Shown: one piece after another, positions 31,267-42,664 of the stretch
How positions within the stretch are numbered: position 1 is the first letter of the stretch
Layout of the letters: each line of letters begins with the position of its first letter
Source: Seminavis robusta
Lineage: Eukaryota; Bacillariophyta; Bacillariophyceae; Naviculales; Naviculaceae
Direction of reading: 5' to 3'
NCBI GenBank assembly: GCA_903772945.1
Contig: CAICTM010000055.1
Location: forward strand, 84,588-148,587
DNA length: 64,000 bases
Notes under the pieces: generated by a model
What the model saw: only the letters and a program-made list of their open reading frames with translations
Databases searched by the model: none
Told to the model about the DNA's origin: nothing
Program-made: the position numbers and the translations under genes

Positions 31267-32296
31267 TGTCGTTGCAGGAACGCACAACAACTAACTCTGA
31301 TTGATGCCTTATAACGGATACGCAGATAGCCAGCCATGCAATGCAGTATTTAGAAACCGCTACAACTCAAGAGCCAACAGAATCCCTGCCTGCAGCAAAA
31401 TATCAGAACGGAGATTGCCATCCTATGAAACCTTTGCGACCAGTAGTTGATTGTTTCAACTTGCATTCCTGACTTGATTAGGAAGAACAATAGCTAAAGT
31501 TCGATAAAGCGATCATGGCGATCTACACAAAAGCCCCGCTCGTGAGTACCGGTATACAACACCAGTGGCAACATACCGGTATTGGTAGCCATCTCTGGAT
31601 TCACCGCAGTAGCTAGCAAGAAGAAAGCACGGAAAACTCGACTTCGTTGTCACAGTGTGTTTTGGGGCACTTGGCCATCTGCAGATTCGATTCGATTCTT
31701 TCTAGCTAGTAGCCGAGCCGCGTCTCGTCTTGGCCAAACCTATCTTTTTCCAGGAGGAAACATGACAATCCTTGCCCAGCGTAGCAGCCCACTCCCTTCT
31801 GGCTCAGCACTTTCATTAATCGGAAATTCTCTCTTTTGCCACCTAGCGAAGTGCCGGCGTGGTCGCAGATAGGGGCTCGGGATCGTTTTCCTAGTACGTA
31901 GGGTCTGCTAGTTACCGGTAGTAAAGTCATGCGTTTTGCGTGAAATATTCCTAGTTGTGCGCATCTAGAGAAATATAAAAGCGTCCCCACAACACTGGAG
32001 GACGATGCAATTCCGCAACAATATAAAGAAACAAAGGACTTCCAGTACAAGACCTAATGTGCTCCCATTCCCGTCGCACTTAATCAAGTACCACCATTCA
32101 TTTGATGTCTGTAACAATCTATCTTGAACAGCACCGTACCTTTGGTCAAAGTTGTTCCGTAAATGAAAATTCAAAATGTAGATTGGTTTGCTTCGCGCCC
32201 TGACAACCCGAGGTCGCAATTCTACCTGCTGCAGAGACTTTTGGCATTCTTTTCGTTGGCACGGAATTCTTTAAAAGTGTACCACGCATACATTGT
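31267..32296. other. Intergenic between convergent genes
   Basis: About 1 kb without coding signal. Contains paired TACCGGTA-like words at 31547-31580 and again at 31913. Confidence 0.5.
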
Positions 32297-34105
32297 CTAT
32301 TGCAGCAGAATGTTCTTTTCGTCTTTGGCATGAAGTTCGTAGATTTCCATAATGGACGTGTGCTTGTCCATCGTTGGTCTTTTTTTGGTTGATTTTGGTC
32401 TTGCAAAGGGGATCATGTGTTCCACGTCCCAAACACTTTGCACCAAGGTGCCGCTGCTGTTCCCCAAGCGGCTCTGCTCCATTTGTCCTTGACTCCTGCT
32501 GCTTTCCCCCATTCTGTCACTGTCATCCGTCATGAGAGTGCGCTTCGCAGACCTGCCGCTCGGTCTCCTTGCTGCTGCACTACTTCTCGCCCTGACCCCG
32601 GACCGAGTACTCTCATTTCCCAATGACTTGTGTGATGTACTTTGATCCGGGGAAGATGCTGCTATTGTTGTTGCGTTGTTGCTGGGAACCGTGGCTTCGG
32701 GATCAGCTCCGCCTGGGATTGTTTTCCTTCTTATTCTGTGGGGCATTTTCAGCGTGGGACTTCTTGGCAAGGGAATATTACCAATGATACTCCCTGGGTT
32801 CCTTCCGTCCCTACTTTTTCCACTTCGATTACGTCCCGGTAATCTCTTTTTGATACTCGACCCAGTGCCCTTGGATGTGAGCGGTGGTGCGGGCGGTTGG
32901 TTGTCTCGTGGGAGTACCGCATGGATCCCACGAGCATCCAAGGCTTGTCTTGCCCAGAATCCAGTTCTCCAGGTACACCCCAATCCATTGAACAGGACGT
33001 TGGCAACGCAAACCTTTTGCAAGAAAACATTTTGGTGAAGGGCCGAGGAATGAAAGATTCCACAAAAGCAGTAGTAGAGGATTGTAAATGGGACCACCAC
33101 GGTCAAGAAGTAGCTCCAAGTCTTGATAATCCATGGGATCGATAGATAGTAGTAATCAAGACTCGCAGCTTCCATCCCAGCTCCGTTTTCCCCGTCTAAT
33201 TTTTTGGAATTCTTGCCAGCAGGAACTCCTCTTCTCGAGACAGACTTGGGTCCACCAGGATGGCCTCCCTTTCGCTGCGTCGGCTTCATGTTGTCGATGG
33301 AACTTTCAGTGGATGCGACAGACGGCGGCGTATCAACCGAGCGATCCGATGACTGTCTCTTTTTTCGTCTTCGAGATCCGACGCTACTTCCTCCGGATTT
33401 GCTTTTGCTGCTATTGCCGCTTTTGTCGTTGTTTTTGCTGTTGCTGCTATCGTTGCCTGAGCTGCTCCTTTTTGTGGACAGAGAGCCAAAAAGGAGGCGC
33501 TTCTTTCCACCAGCGCTGATAGAAGACTTTCTCTTGACATTGTCCTTGTCGTCATCTTTTGGCGCCAAGAGGACTTCCAGATCAGGCGTGTCTTCCATAG
33601 CATGACCAGGAAGCGGCATGGCGACGTCTTCATCTTCTTCGTTGTCGCTATCACGTAATGCACTCAGACGAAGCGTACGGCTGCCCTTGAACCGCGACAT
33701 CTCCCCGTGGTCTCTACGCACTGATCGGCGACGAGTCAATTCTTGCTGTTGTTGCTTCTTCTTTTTGCTGTTGTTGTTCTTTTCCTTCGATCGACTTTTC
33801 AGTTGCTTGGCCTTTTCCTTTTGTTGTTGTAGCGCCTCTTGTCGTCTTTTTTCTTGCTGTTCTTGGCGCTTCAATAATTGTCGTTTCAAAAATCCATACT
33901 GCTCTTCTTCTTCATCATCATCATCGTCTTCGCGACGGTACGAGTCATCGTCCTCTTCATCGTCGTCGTCGCTTCGCTTATTCACGATACTCATGCGTTT
34001 TCGGATCCGCTGCAATAGCTTTTTCCGACCCCCACCACCACCACCGCTATAGTCATCTTGATAGTCCTCCTCCTCCTCGTCAAATTGAGAGAAGAACTTT
34101 ACCAT
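32297..34105 (-). CDS. Single-pass membrane protein with charged low-complexity N-terminal domain, unknown
   Basis: 602 residues from ATG 34105 (MVKFFSQFDEEEEDYQDDYS). An in-frame ATG 13 codons upstream is possible. Residues 1-120 alternate acidic and basic runs with a long coiled segment (LKRQLLKRQEQQEKRRQEAL). Then comes an S/K/N-rich stretch with GSRRRKKRQSS. A hydrophobic segment SYFLTVVVPFTILYYCFCGIF (about 330-350) is followed by a small cysteine-containing domain (VCVANVLFNGLGCTWRTGFW). The C-terminal 200 residues are basic and disordered, with LVQSVWDVEHMIPFARP near the end that may be a conserved motif. No family is recognised. The clean long frame across low-complexity DNA supports a gene, but the opposite strand is also open over parts, a by-product of the repeats. 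Confidence 0.65.
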   Translation of the reverse strand: MVKFFSQFDEEEEDYQDDYSGGGGGGRKKLLQRIRKRMSIVNKRSDDDDEEDDDSYRREDDDDDEEEEQYGFLKRQLLKRQEQQEKRRQEALQQQKEKAKQLKSRSKEKNNNSKKKKQQQQELTRRRSVRRDHGEMSRFKGSRTLRLSALRDSDNEEDEDVAMPLPGHAMEDTPDLEVLLAPKDDDKDNVKRKSSISAGGKKRLLFGSLSTKRSSSGNDSSNSKNNDKSGNSSKSKSGGSSVGSRRRKKRQSSDRSVDTPPSVASTESSIDNMKPTQRKGGHPGGPKSVSRRGVPAGKNSKKLDGENGAGMEAASLDYYYLSIPWIIKTWSYFLTVVVPFTILYYCFCGIFHSSALHQNVFLQKVCVANVLFNGLGCTWRTGFWARQALDARGIHAVLPRDNQPPAPPLTSKGTGSSIKKRLPGRNRSGKSRDGRNPGSIIGNIPLPRSPTLKMPHRIRRKTIPGGADPEATVPSNNATTIAASSPDQSTSHKSLGNESTRSGVRARSSAAARRPSGRSAKRTLMTDDSDRMGESSRSQGQMEQSRLGNSSGTLVQSVWDVEHMIPFARPKSTKKRPTMDKHTSIMEIYELHAKDEKNILLQ

Positions 34106-35397
34106 TGTTGGTTGTCGTGCCTTCTTCTCTTTGTGGTACAGCAAGACAAAGGGATGTCTCCTTCGTTCATGAGAGATTTGATGGGTTCACTGCCTTTGGT
34201 TCTAATCCAGGCTGTAGAACTGCCGCACTTCCGCACTGCTGCTTGCCCACTTCTTCTCATGCATCATCTTCACACAACGAAAAGTGCTTTGCTGTCAACT
34301 GCTTCTTCGCGAAGCTCAATGAGCGCGATGTATCCTTACATTTAAGATCATAATATGTTCATGGGTGCAAGTACTGTTCAAGCCACAAACACGAAACAGG
34401 ATGTTCCCCAGTTTCTTAAGAAAACTTTGGAAAACTTGAGCTGATTGATCAGTTTATTAAAGGAAGAATGGGCTTCTAGCTAGCAAGATTAGTGTCCAGG
34501 GTCAACAATATATGATTTGGCCCAGCCACGTTGGATGTCCAGGTCCTGCCTTGCTCCAAACCTGAACCAAAGCTATGACCAACTGAGAACTCAGGACCTA
34601 CTCCTGGACCAACTTGTGGAACCACAATAAAAAAATTGCTAGAAACAAGAACAACATCCACTCCAGGTCCCAATCGCAAACCTACGCAGGATAACTCGCT
34701 TGGATCATTGGTTGGCCTTTTACCCCAAGGGACCATGACCCTACTCGTGGACCAACACTTGACTAACACCAGACCAACACCAAGTCCTGGTCCCACTCTG
34801 ATTATCACACCAGGACTGCCTCGATGATCAATTTCCTCCTCCAATTCCTGAACCGTGCCTACCGGTAGACTAATTCAAGGCCTCACTTCAGGCAACACTC
34901 CAGGTTTTTTCCAGGTCCAATTCCTGTACCCACCCTGAGCACCGAAAAGATCTCTCCAGTAAGTACGGTACTATCACAGCCGAAAGCGGACAACTTGAGA
35001 ACTTTGGAAGCTTGCGTTTGGCTCTGGTTGGAGGAATGTTCTTAACCAAAAGGCATCATCAATTATTTTGTGAGCTTGGCAGTCGTGGACAAATTATCAG
35101 AATGACTCATAGTTAAGAGGCCCAGTCAGAATGCAGTCATCCATCTGCCAAAACCCGATGTCATCATGTCATCTTGTCATCATCACCAGTGGACCGGTAC
35201 TGGTACCTGGTACCGGTGTATCTACGCTGTACGTCCGGTACCACAAGCTGCCTGCCAGCATTGAAACGCGAAGGTTTTTCATCCAAAATCCTATCCAGTT
35301 CGCAATCTAGCTCTAGGTTTGGTTTACTTCAGAGATGACGAGTCCTAGCTATGGTTGCTACTAGAGCTACAGCACCACATAATAGATCCTAGCTAAG
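34106..35397. other. Intergenic with degenerate GGTCC/GGACC-rich repeat
   Basis: 34500-34900 consists of irregular repeats of CAGGTCC, TGGACCAAC and CCAGGAC words, with no fixed period. This forces a fake minus-strand frame of GPGVG-like peptide. 35190-35240 has several overlapping GGTACC/ACCGGT palindromes. No gene is supported. Confidence 0.5.
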
Positions 35398-37687
35398 TTA
35401 GGTGGAATAACATTCAGAGCAGCAGGTTCCCACTTCACAGACCAATTCTGGGGTCGAGCCTTCTACGGATGATGAGCAATCGGCTGACAAAGATTGGAGC
35501 GGGAGATCACAGATTTCTTCAGGCATGGTTCCTTCAAGCTTGGTCGAATGAAACTTCATTTCGGAGGCATCGGACAATAGGCCAAGCTCGGATGGAATGG
35601 CTCCACTGATCTCAGTGTCGAAAATCCAAAGCAATCGCAGCTTTGTCATCCGTCCCAGTTCAGAAGGGAGTGTGCCCTGGATGCCTCCTGAGTTCCAGAG
35701 GTGAAAGGTTTTGCTGTTGGACGGATGACGCCCAGAAGCAAAGGAAAGGGGCGATCTTGTCAGGGATTGCATGCAGTACCCACTTTCATTTCAATGCACT
35801 CAATACGTACACATTGGACCACTTCCCAACCTCTGATGGAATTGTACCTGTCAGCTCTACCTGTGTGCACGAAAAGAATAGACGAATGATACCATGCGCC
35901 TGAGCTGACATGAATCTAACCGATTAAGAATCGTCGGCCTCCTCACCGGCGTACCTGTTGACAGGAAAATACTTCCAGGCTGGTCAATGAACCAATCTCG
36001 GTGGGCAAAGTCCCAACAACACTCTTCGATGGGTAGTTGGAACCAAGATAGATTTGCTCTTTGATGAGTGAGTATGATCAATGAGCAATCAAGCAACGCA
36101 AAGAGACGACACGGTTAGTTGAAAGGACCGTTGCCAAGTAGCTTGCGTTATGGTGCGCACTTACTCAAAGCTTTGAGCTGCCCCAACTCTGTGGGAATGG
36201 TTCCCGAGACAAAAGTGTTCAGGAATGCACTGTGGTGGCATCGGTGGGGTTAGATATTATGCTTTGAAAGGACAGAATAAGACGATCAAAGACGCCGCTA
36301 GGTCTTACATTCCGGTCAACTGTGTGAGTAGGCCAAGCTCCGATGGAATTGTTCCCCAAGTTGCCGATCCAAGAAGTTCCAAAACTTTGACGTTTTTCCA
36401 ATGCACAGCATAGTTGAGGACCGGTCCGCCCAAGCCTTCAGGGTTGGAACCCATGTGGAACACTTCTAGATTGGTCAAATCCTGAAGAGTGGAGGGGAGC
36501 TGCCCAGAAAAGTGAGTGCGTTTCAGATTCAAGTGGGTCAAATTGGAGAAACGGCCAATCAAAGGATCAATGGTGGAGACAAACTCGTTGAAAGATAGGT
36601 CCAGTCGTTCTGTGATTATTCGAAAGACGAACGGTGGTGTGAGGCATTGGCTTTGTCTGCATCCCAACCCAACTGATACACAACGACAAAGCAGAAGCAA
36701 TTTCATTCTGGATTACCCTGTCTTACCGAGATGAGTCAAGTCAAAAAGTTCCTTTGGGATCTTTCCTCTCAGCTGGTTCTGGGATACATCCAGGTGGCGA
36801 AGGTGACTCAAGAGACCAATCTCCTTGATAAGAGTGCCGCTCAGAGAAGCGAGGTCTCCGCTCCAAGCGGCGCTGACGACGCGATCATCTTTATCGCACT
36901 GTACTAAGGCGAACTGGCACTCATGAATCCCCGCCTGCTCAGACCAGGGTGATCCATTCTCTGTGACCATGTGCACCACAGATGACAGTTTAGGAGAGAC
37001 AATTGCTGCAACAACCTGCTGCTCTTCCTGGATGTTCGTGTTTGGTAGTGCAGTAGGTTTTGAGCTGTCTCCAGCAAAGACGGTCCATTTGTCGCCGTCA
37101 TTAGCAAAGTAGATTGTCATCAACGCGTAACGTTGAATCCAGCGACTGCCATTCAATGGCAAGTGCAAAGGATCTTTGAAAGCCATCCATTGCATTGCCA
37201 TGCGCTGGGGTGAATTGGGTCGCACGAATACGTAGGGGTCGATCAATCCATGGTGAATTTGATGGATCACAGCGAGGCGTAGCTCGCGGTAGTAGGCAGC
37301 ACTTGCGTTTCGGCTGGGAGCGAGTGCATTGTCGTCGGCATCTTTGGTTACATTCTTTTGCACGGACATCTTGTCTTTTCCAACCAAGGAGGGGTGATCA
37401 TACAAGACGAAGACCAAGCATACCATGCCAATCATTAGCAAGATAAATCCAATCGCATAAGTCCAGAAGTCTCGACTGCGACGACTGTATTCACAACCAA
37501 TTCGATCCCGACAGGTGCCTTTGCTTCTGCGGTCGTCCTCCGCTGGAGGAGGCAAATTGTCCGGGATCACATGGTTCTCGGAGAGGGTGCTGGGGGGCAT
37601 CTCGGAAAGGGTGCTGGGGGCCATCGTATCGCCGGAGGGAGCCATGCTACGTTGCCTCGATTCGAAGTTGTGAAGGATGATCATCAT
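35398..37687 (-). CDS. LRR single-pass membrane protein (receptor-like), six exons
   Basis: Exons 37687-36727, 36609-36309, 36229-36165, 36058-35955, 35860-35811 and 35713-35398, all GT-AG introns of 79-117 nt; summed length 1797 nt, 598 residues. An N-terminal cytoplasmic region with repeats APSTLSEMPPSTLSE and Cys-rich RDRIGCEYSR is followed by a membrane anchor (WTYAIGFILLMIGMVCLVFVLY, 75-96). An ectodomain follows with a plant-type pre-LRR (RYALMTIYFANDGDKW). LRRs of about 24 residues end in G-x-[I/L]-P, e.g. LRGKIPKELFDLTHLERLDL, FSGQLPSTLQDLTNLEVF, WGTIPSELGLLTQLTGI, GTIPSEVGKWSNVKTFHLW and SGAIPSELGLL. The C-terminal cap has Cys pairs (SADC, CEVGTCCSECYST). Diatom genomes carry large families of this type, without a kinase domain; ligands are unknown. 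Confidence 0.85.
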
Positions 37688-37976
37688 TCCTTCGCTCTCC
37701 GCCTTCCCACCGCGGGAATTGGCAATTGAAGTGCGGGAGTTGAAAAGTCAAGTTTATTTCAACTTTCGTTCTTGAGAAGCAAAAAAAGGATTTATCAGGA
37801 TAGAACTTTTCACTGTACGGTAAGGTACATTAACAGCTATGCTCCTCTTACACCTTACAACCATCAGCTATCTGTTGTCTAGATGCTTCTTGTGGCTATC
37901 TATTTAGCTAGCAAGTGGTACGTAGAAGGTTCCTCAGGACAGCTTCTTGACTTCCTATGATAACACTTGTCTAGCT

Positions 37977-40241
37977 TTAATCAGGCCTCTTTCGTTTCTT
38001 CTTGCTAGAAGATACAGAAGTTGCCCCCATTTCTCCAAACACTTCCTTTTCCCAGTCTCCTTGGATCTCAGCTGACTTCTTGACAGCACTTCTCCATGCG
38101 TCTTGGCCACGGGAGAAATCGCGGACGGCGCAAACATCCATAACGCCTCTACCCATGGAGCTTCCCGACAGTTGTGGAATCCCACGGCATAGCTCCTCCA
38201 CCATTTTTATTCTGTGTTGATCTGGCAGTGCTCGGAATATCTTCTTTACAACGTGCTGTCCACAGCGATCACAGCTCAAAGATACCCAGTGGCCATTGAG
38301 CTTGTCGTTTAGCTGTTTCAGCCCCTTGCTGAACGTGGGGCTTTCCGTCGGCCCTTCCAGGAGTCCATCCCAAATGCATGCACTCGCCAAGCCATCCTTG
38401 GCAAAGTGCATCAGCATATCGGGCGAATACGACGACACAATGCCCTCTATGGTACCTTCGCAAAGACGAGGAGCAAATCGCAGCAAATAGTAGGCAGTGC
38501 GCGCTCCCATTACATCGAGGGTCACCCGTCCCGATGCCTCATCCTTCTTGGCATCCAATAGATGGACAATGCAATCAGAAAGGTTGATTGTCGATGCTTT
38601 CTTTCGTTCCTTCTTGCCTGGTTCCTTGCTGGATTCTGGTTTTGTCGTTTTCGAGGAGGAAGCGGGCAACAAAGCGGCAAATCCCAGTCGAATTGCCTTG
38701 AGGGTGGCATCTTGCCCCACTCGATGGTTCGCCGCCATCTCGACCGCACGCCAGAGGATCCCACGACGTTTCTTTTCCTGGTCAATCACAGAACCACTGG
38801 AAATGATGGGCAATATGGCCTTTTGAATCTTTTCGGCCTGCTCCTTGGTTTGGATGGTTCGGAGCAGTGTTTGAATGACGAAATTTCCAATGGGATCATC
38901 AATGTATTCCTGAATGGTAGCCCGTTCGAAAAAGTTACCATATGCCAGCATTTTGTCATAGACCGGACCAGGACTGCACCAGAAGAGTGTTTCCAAGACA
39001 TGAGACCCACGTGGTTCCCCGGCAAGTCCGTATATGACATCCGCCACAGCAGCAGAAGCATTGTTGTCTTGGTTGGAGGAGGGAGACTCGTCTTCTGGCC
39101 AACACAAGATTGTTTTTGCCAACTGGTGTGCCATGGAATCGAGCTGGAACTTGGGCTGTTCTAGTTCCATGCCCAAATGCCGCTGCGTTCTGGTCAGACT
39201 AGTAGTAGTAGTACCACCACCAGTGGATGGATTATTGTCATCGTCATCGTGTGTTTGCCACTTGGCTTGGTCGGTGCAGGATGCATACGTGAGAACGCGC
39301 AGTAGCACAATCAGAAACGGCCCTGCACTGGGATGACTGGCCATTTTTTGCAGTACGCCCTGGCCATTGGCTTGTGATGTTATTTGCTGGGTGAGTGCAT
39401 CCAATGCCGCTGTAAACTGTTCATTACCGAAAACATCCATTCGTAGATTGGCTGGATTTCGATATACCATTTGCGTCATTCCTCTTGCGGCGGCTGGAGT
39501 TGCTGTGTCTGGTTTCTTTTTCTTCTTTTTGTTTTTCTTTTTTCCTCGACGAAAGACATCATCACCACCAGTTGTCGCTGCAGGTGAGGAGGAGGATGAC
39601 ACCATGTCGGTTCCCGTGAGGACACACAGCAAAGTCCTGACGACGTGTGATCCACAAATGTGCATGACCAACTGGGAAGCCTGTGGTGTGAGCTCTTCGG
39701 CCACTCCCAAAATCAAATCCGCCAGAGGCGGCAATTCCTCTTGTTCCTTTTCAAAGGCATCGTCCAATACGGCTCGTGCCAAATCATCGTGTGAATTGTT
39801 GTTAGAATCATTATTGCAGACAGTATTTACAGTCGCCAGCTGCAGGAGTGTCTGCACGACATGCGATCCATATCGGTGTGTCGACAAATGCAAGTAATAT
39901 CCGGCACATCCCGCGAGCAACTTGCGCACGGCCAATGGGGAGTACGGTGCCACGATGCGTGTGAGCATCTCCAAGAACTGCGATCCAGCTTCATCCCCCG
40001 CCAACGAGGCAATTTCGGTTTTGATTTCGTCAATGGCAGTCAGCGCCACGGAAAAGAGCTGGGGGAGATCATCGTCATCGTTGTCTGCTGATTTGGATTG
40101 CTTCTTCTCCAGGTATTCGTTGACTTCCCTGTGGGCTTGATCTACCTCCAGAGGCAGGGACTTGATGTAAGACAGGGTATCTTCATTGGGTCGTCGCGGA
40201 CGTTGGTTTTCATTGTAGGAGATTTTGAATTGGCCGTCCAT
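37977..40241 (-). CDS. NOP9-like nucleolar Pumilio-repeat protein
   Basis: 754 residues, single exon. The Puf-type signature of the Nop9 group is repeated: HRYGSHVVQTLLQLA (about 122-136), HICGSHVVRTLLCVLTG (about 194-210), PRGSHVLETLFWCSP (about 410-424), DPIGNFVIQTLLRTI (about 449-463) and RCGQHVVKKIFRAL near 675. Nop9 binds 18S precursor RNA and delays its processing in early 40S ribosome assembly. The lysine block GKKKNKKKKKKP (about 233-244) and C-terminal SSKKKRKRP are nuclear or nucleolar signals. Low-complexity inserts (N/D, T/G runs) lengthen it compared with the yeast protein. The start at 40241 opens divergently from the channel gene, 382 bp away. Confidence 0.85.
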   Translation of the reverse strand: MDGQFKISYNENQRPRRPNEDTLSYIKSLPLEVDQAHREVNEYLEKKQSKSADNDDDDLPQLFSVALTAIDEIKTEIASLAGDEAGSQFLEMLTRIVAPYSPLAVRKLLAGCAGYYLHLSTHRYGSHVVQTLLQLATVNTVCNNDSNNNSHDDLARAVLDDAFEKEQEELPPLADLILGVAEELTPQASQLVMHICGSHVVRTLLCVLTGTDMVSSSSSPAATTGGDDVFRRGKKKNKKKKKKPDTATPAAARGMTQMVYRNPANLRMDVFGNEQFTAALDALTQQITSQANGQGVLQKMASHPSAGPFLIVLLRVLTYASCTDQAKWQTHDDDDNNPSTGGGTTTTSLTRTQRHLGMELEQPKFQLDSMAHQLAKTILCWPEDESPSSNQDNNASAAVADVIYGLAGEPRGSHVLETLFWCSPGPVYDKMLAYGNFFERATIQEYIDDPIGNFVIQTLLRTIQTKEQAEKIQKAILPIISSGSVIDQEKKRRGILWRAVEMAANHRVGQDATLKAIRLGFAALLPASSSKTTKPESSKEPGKKERKKASTINLSDCIVHLLDAKKDEASGRVTLDVMGARTAYYLLRFAPRLCEGTIEGIVSSYSPDMLMHFAKDGLASACIWDGLLEGPTESPTFSKGLKQLNDKLNGHWVSLSCDRCGQHVVKKIFRALPDQHRIKMVEELCRGIPQLSGSSMGRGVMDVCAVRDFSRGQDAWRSAVKKSAEIQGDWEKEVFGEMGATSVSSSKKKRKRPD

Positions 40242-40623
40242 GTCTGCTGTACCAAAAACTTCGATTGGAACACTGTCCGGCTACCGGTGGCTAGCTAGTT
40301 ATAGATAGATGATATTCTCTTGGAAACTTGACAACAACAAAGAGCAACAGAAAAATGAAGCCACTTTCCAAGAAAACAAAATCATTGGAGGCAGCGACGA
40401 GTCGAGTCGCAGCAGCGGCCAGACGAAAGATTCTTTGCATGACTGAATGTCCGAGGGTCGGAACAGTCGAACACGTCACACAATTCTTTCCTTCTCGCAT
40501 AATCGAGCTCTTGGAACTGTCTGCTTCAGTGTGGTCACAACTCAATGATTTGATGGCTCTGTGAGTTTCTTGTTCTACTCTTCTGTGCTGCCAGACAATT
40601 AATTGAGACAAGCAATCACCACC
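40242..40623. promoter_or_regulatory. Shared divergent region (NOP9-like / channel 1)
   Basis: The region holds an ACCGGT word at 40282 with CTAGCTAGT following. A short plus-strand frame (40328-40564) is judged untranslated leader. No promoter motif can be assigned. Confidence 0.4.
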
Positions 40624-42204
40624 ATGACGTGGGGACCTACAATGATCATTGATCGCTGTGCGAGCGCTCACAAGTTGGTTCCTGCTCCAGTTTGGGACTC
40701 GCCCTCGGGAAGTTCCGTTCGAAGCAGACAACAAGACCGGGACGATGGAGTCGGACTTGATTTGGACGGAGGAGGAGCAGATGAAGAAGCTGCATTTATT
40801 CCCAAACCATCGTCTTCGGTGCACAGTCTTTCCTCTCTCATCATTCCACCTTCTCAGGTGTCACTGCTTCATCCTCATCAGCAACCACAACAGCAGCAGC
40901 AACGGCAGCAACAGCAGCAATACGGGTCCATTCGCCTTCGAAGCAACAACAACAATTCACCTACTACATGTACAACAACAGCCAAGCCGCCGTCCAAGTC
41001 GCGCAACTCCATTCGATTCCAAGTGGTCATTTGGGATGTCGGACCAGTAGATGTTGCCTTGGGACGTGTCCCCATGACCTTTCGTGTCACCATGTTTTGG
41101 GATGATGTGGACGAAGAATCAGTAACCAACAACAATAATAAAGAAGAGAGTAGTATCCAGGCAGCAGAAGCGACCACCAACTCTTACCACACGGAATGGA
41201 CCATGCAGGGTCGGCGAAAGGCATACGAAAGACTGGTACAAGATGAGAATATTCTCAAAACAGTAGATGTCCCAGCTGTCTCCTTGATCAATGTCGTGAC
41301 CTTTGATATTATTGGTCATCCTGAAATTTGCACTCTACGAGAGCAACAACGCATAGGCACTGTTCAGCAGAGACGAAGGCTGATGCGGTGGACTTGCCTC
41401 TACAAGGCAACCCTGATGCAGCACCATATGAGACTGGACAACTTTCCTCATGATGAACATGTTTTGACTTTGAAGCTGGGAATATTAGTTCACAGGCGAC
41501 CAGGAAGCCGATGGGACATTAACAAGTACAAGCTGGAGTTGGCCACAGAGGATGATTCACAGTACTCCACAAGAATCCCACACGGATTGATTGTCGACCA
41601 TGCCAGAGTTCCAGACTTTATTCGAGAGGACAGCCTCGAGTTTCAGTTTGTACCCGAAACGTCTGGAGCATCCCTGCCCCTTGTTAATTCCAGTGAAAGA
41701 GCGCCTGGAAAACCACAACAACGACAGCAGGACTCCTGCTTGGAGGTGCGACTGCGGGTCAAACGAGACAGTGGATACTACGACAAAAACATCATGCCAC
41801 TTATTGGAGTCCTGAATGTGGTGGCAGTGACCATTCCATTGTCCCTGGAATGTACACATTTCTTCCAGAGAGGTCTCATGCTCTTGAATATCACATTTGT
41901 TCAGATCGGAATCCGCATGAATGTTGATAAGCATTTACCCTCAGTGGGGTATCAGATCAAGATGCAGAGGATCATGAACCAGTTCTTCTTTTCCTTGTTG
42001 GCATTGGTACTCGAGAGCAGCCTTGTCTATGTCCTCCATGATCAATACAACTGGAGCTTCACAGCTACCCATCTAATTGACAATATTGCAGCTGGCGTTT
42101 CCTTCAGCCACATTCTCTCCACGTGGTTGTACTATTATTATGCTCATGTCATCCAATGCACTGGCATGCGCTCCAGAGCCAGGCAAGCACCCAAGACAGT
42201 CTAA
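40624..42204 (+). CDS. Pentameric ligand-gated ion channel-like protein, paralog 1
   Basis: 526 residues, no introns. The start at 40624 is chosen because it aligns with paralog 2 (MT..PTMIIDRC versus MT..QTMIIDRC) and has ACCACCATG context. Residues 1-128 are low complexity with a polyQ run. The extracellular-type beta domain begins IRFQVVIWDVGPVDVALGRV, followed by MTFRVTMFWDD. The loop region is WTCLYKATLMQHHMRLDNFPHDEHVLTLKLG, with FPHD at 274-277 as the conserved FPxD loop. The second loop cysteine is replaced, so it is a Pro-loop receptor without a Cys bridge. LEVRLRVKRDSGYYDKNIMPL leads into M1 (about 389-407), M2 (FFQRGLMLLNITFVQIGIRM), M3 after VDKHLPSVGYQIKM, and M4 (about 487-510). 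The spacing of M1 Pro, M2 and LP before M3 matches GLIC-type channels. No signal peptide is visible. Ligand and ion are unknown. Confidence 0.75.
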   Translation: MTWGPTMIIDRCASAHKLVPAPVWDSPSGSSVRSRQQDRDDGVGLDLDGGGADEEAAFIPKPSSSVHSLSSLIIPPSQVSLLHPHQQPQQQQQRQQQQQYGSIRLRSNNNNSPTTCTTTAKPPSKSRNSIRFQVVIWDVGPVDVALGRVPMTFRVTMFWDDVDEESVTNNNNKEESSIQAAEATTNSYHTEWTMQGRRKAYERLVQDENILKTVDVPAVSLINVVTFDIIGHPEICTLREQQRIGTVQQRRRLMRWTCLYKATLMQHHMRLDNFPHDEHVLTLKLGILVHRRPGSRWDINKYKLELATEDDSQYSTRIPHGLIVDHARVPDFIREDSLEFQFVPETSGASLPLVNSSERAPGKPQQRQQDSCLEVRLRVKRDSGYYDKNIMPLIGVLNVVAVTIPLSLECTHFFQRGLMLLNITFVQIGIRMNVDKHLPSVGYQIKMQRIMNQFFFSLLALVLESSLVYVLHDQYNWSFTATHLIDNIAAGVSFSHILSTWLYYYYAHVIQCTGMRSRARQAPKTV

Positions 42205-42664
42205 CCAGCCGCGTGGTAGCTACCAGTTTCCTTGGTGACAGCGATGAAATCCAGAAGCAAATTCGAGGAAAATCTTGTGTGATGCAACAAGTGATTGACC
42301 TGTGGCAAGTTGACGGCTACCGTATCAGACCGACCAAAACGATCCAGTCCAAGCAAGCCAATGCTGTAGAAGCGTTGGCAGTCCTTTGCTGTGTTTCACC
42401 TTCCAGTTGCCACGTCTTCCAAAATCTGGAGTTCATAATCTATTTTCGTTTACCTTCTAGCTAGCACAAATGTATTCAGGTTCCACTGTCCAACAAAAAT
42501 GTTAACGCGTGTGCTCCTGTGGTTCAAACTGGAGAACTGCCTTTCAAGCTGGTTCCACCACAGAACAGATTTTAATTGGTCCTTGTGATCAGGTTGTATG
42601 ATAATAAACAAAAGCTCAAAATTATGCGGTAGTGTATCAAAGTTTCATGCAGCACGCATGCAGC
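42205..42664. other. 3' intergenic between convergent genes
   Basis: 460 bp, no gene seen. Confidence 0.5.

Noticed and set aside
34476-34844. Minus-strand frame giving a GPGVGLVLV-like protein
   Set aside because: Product of a degenerate repeat; no start context, domain or splice evidence.
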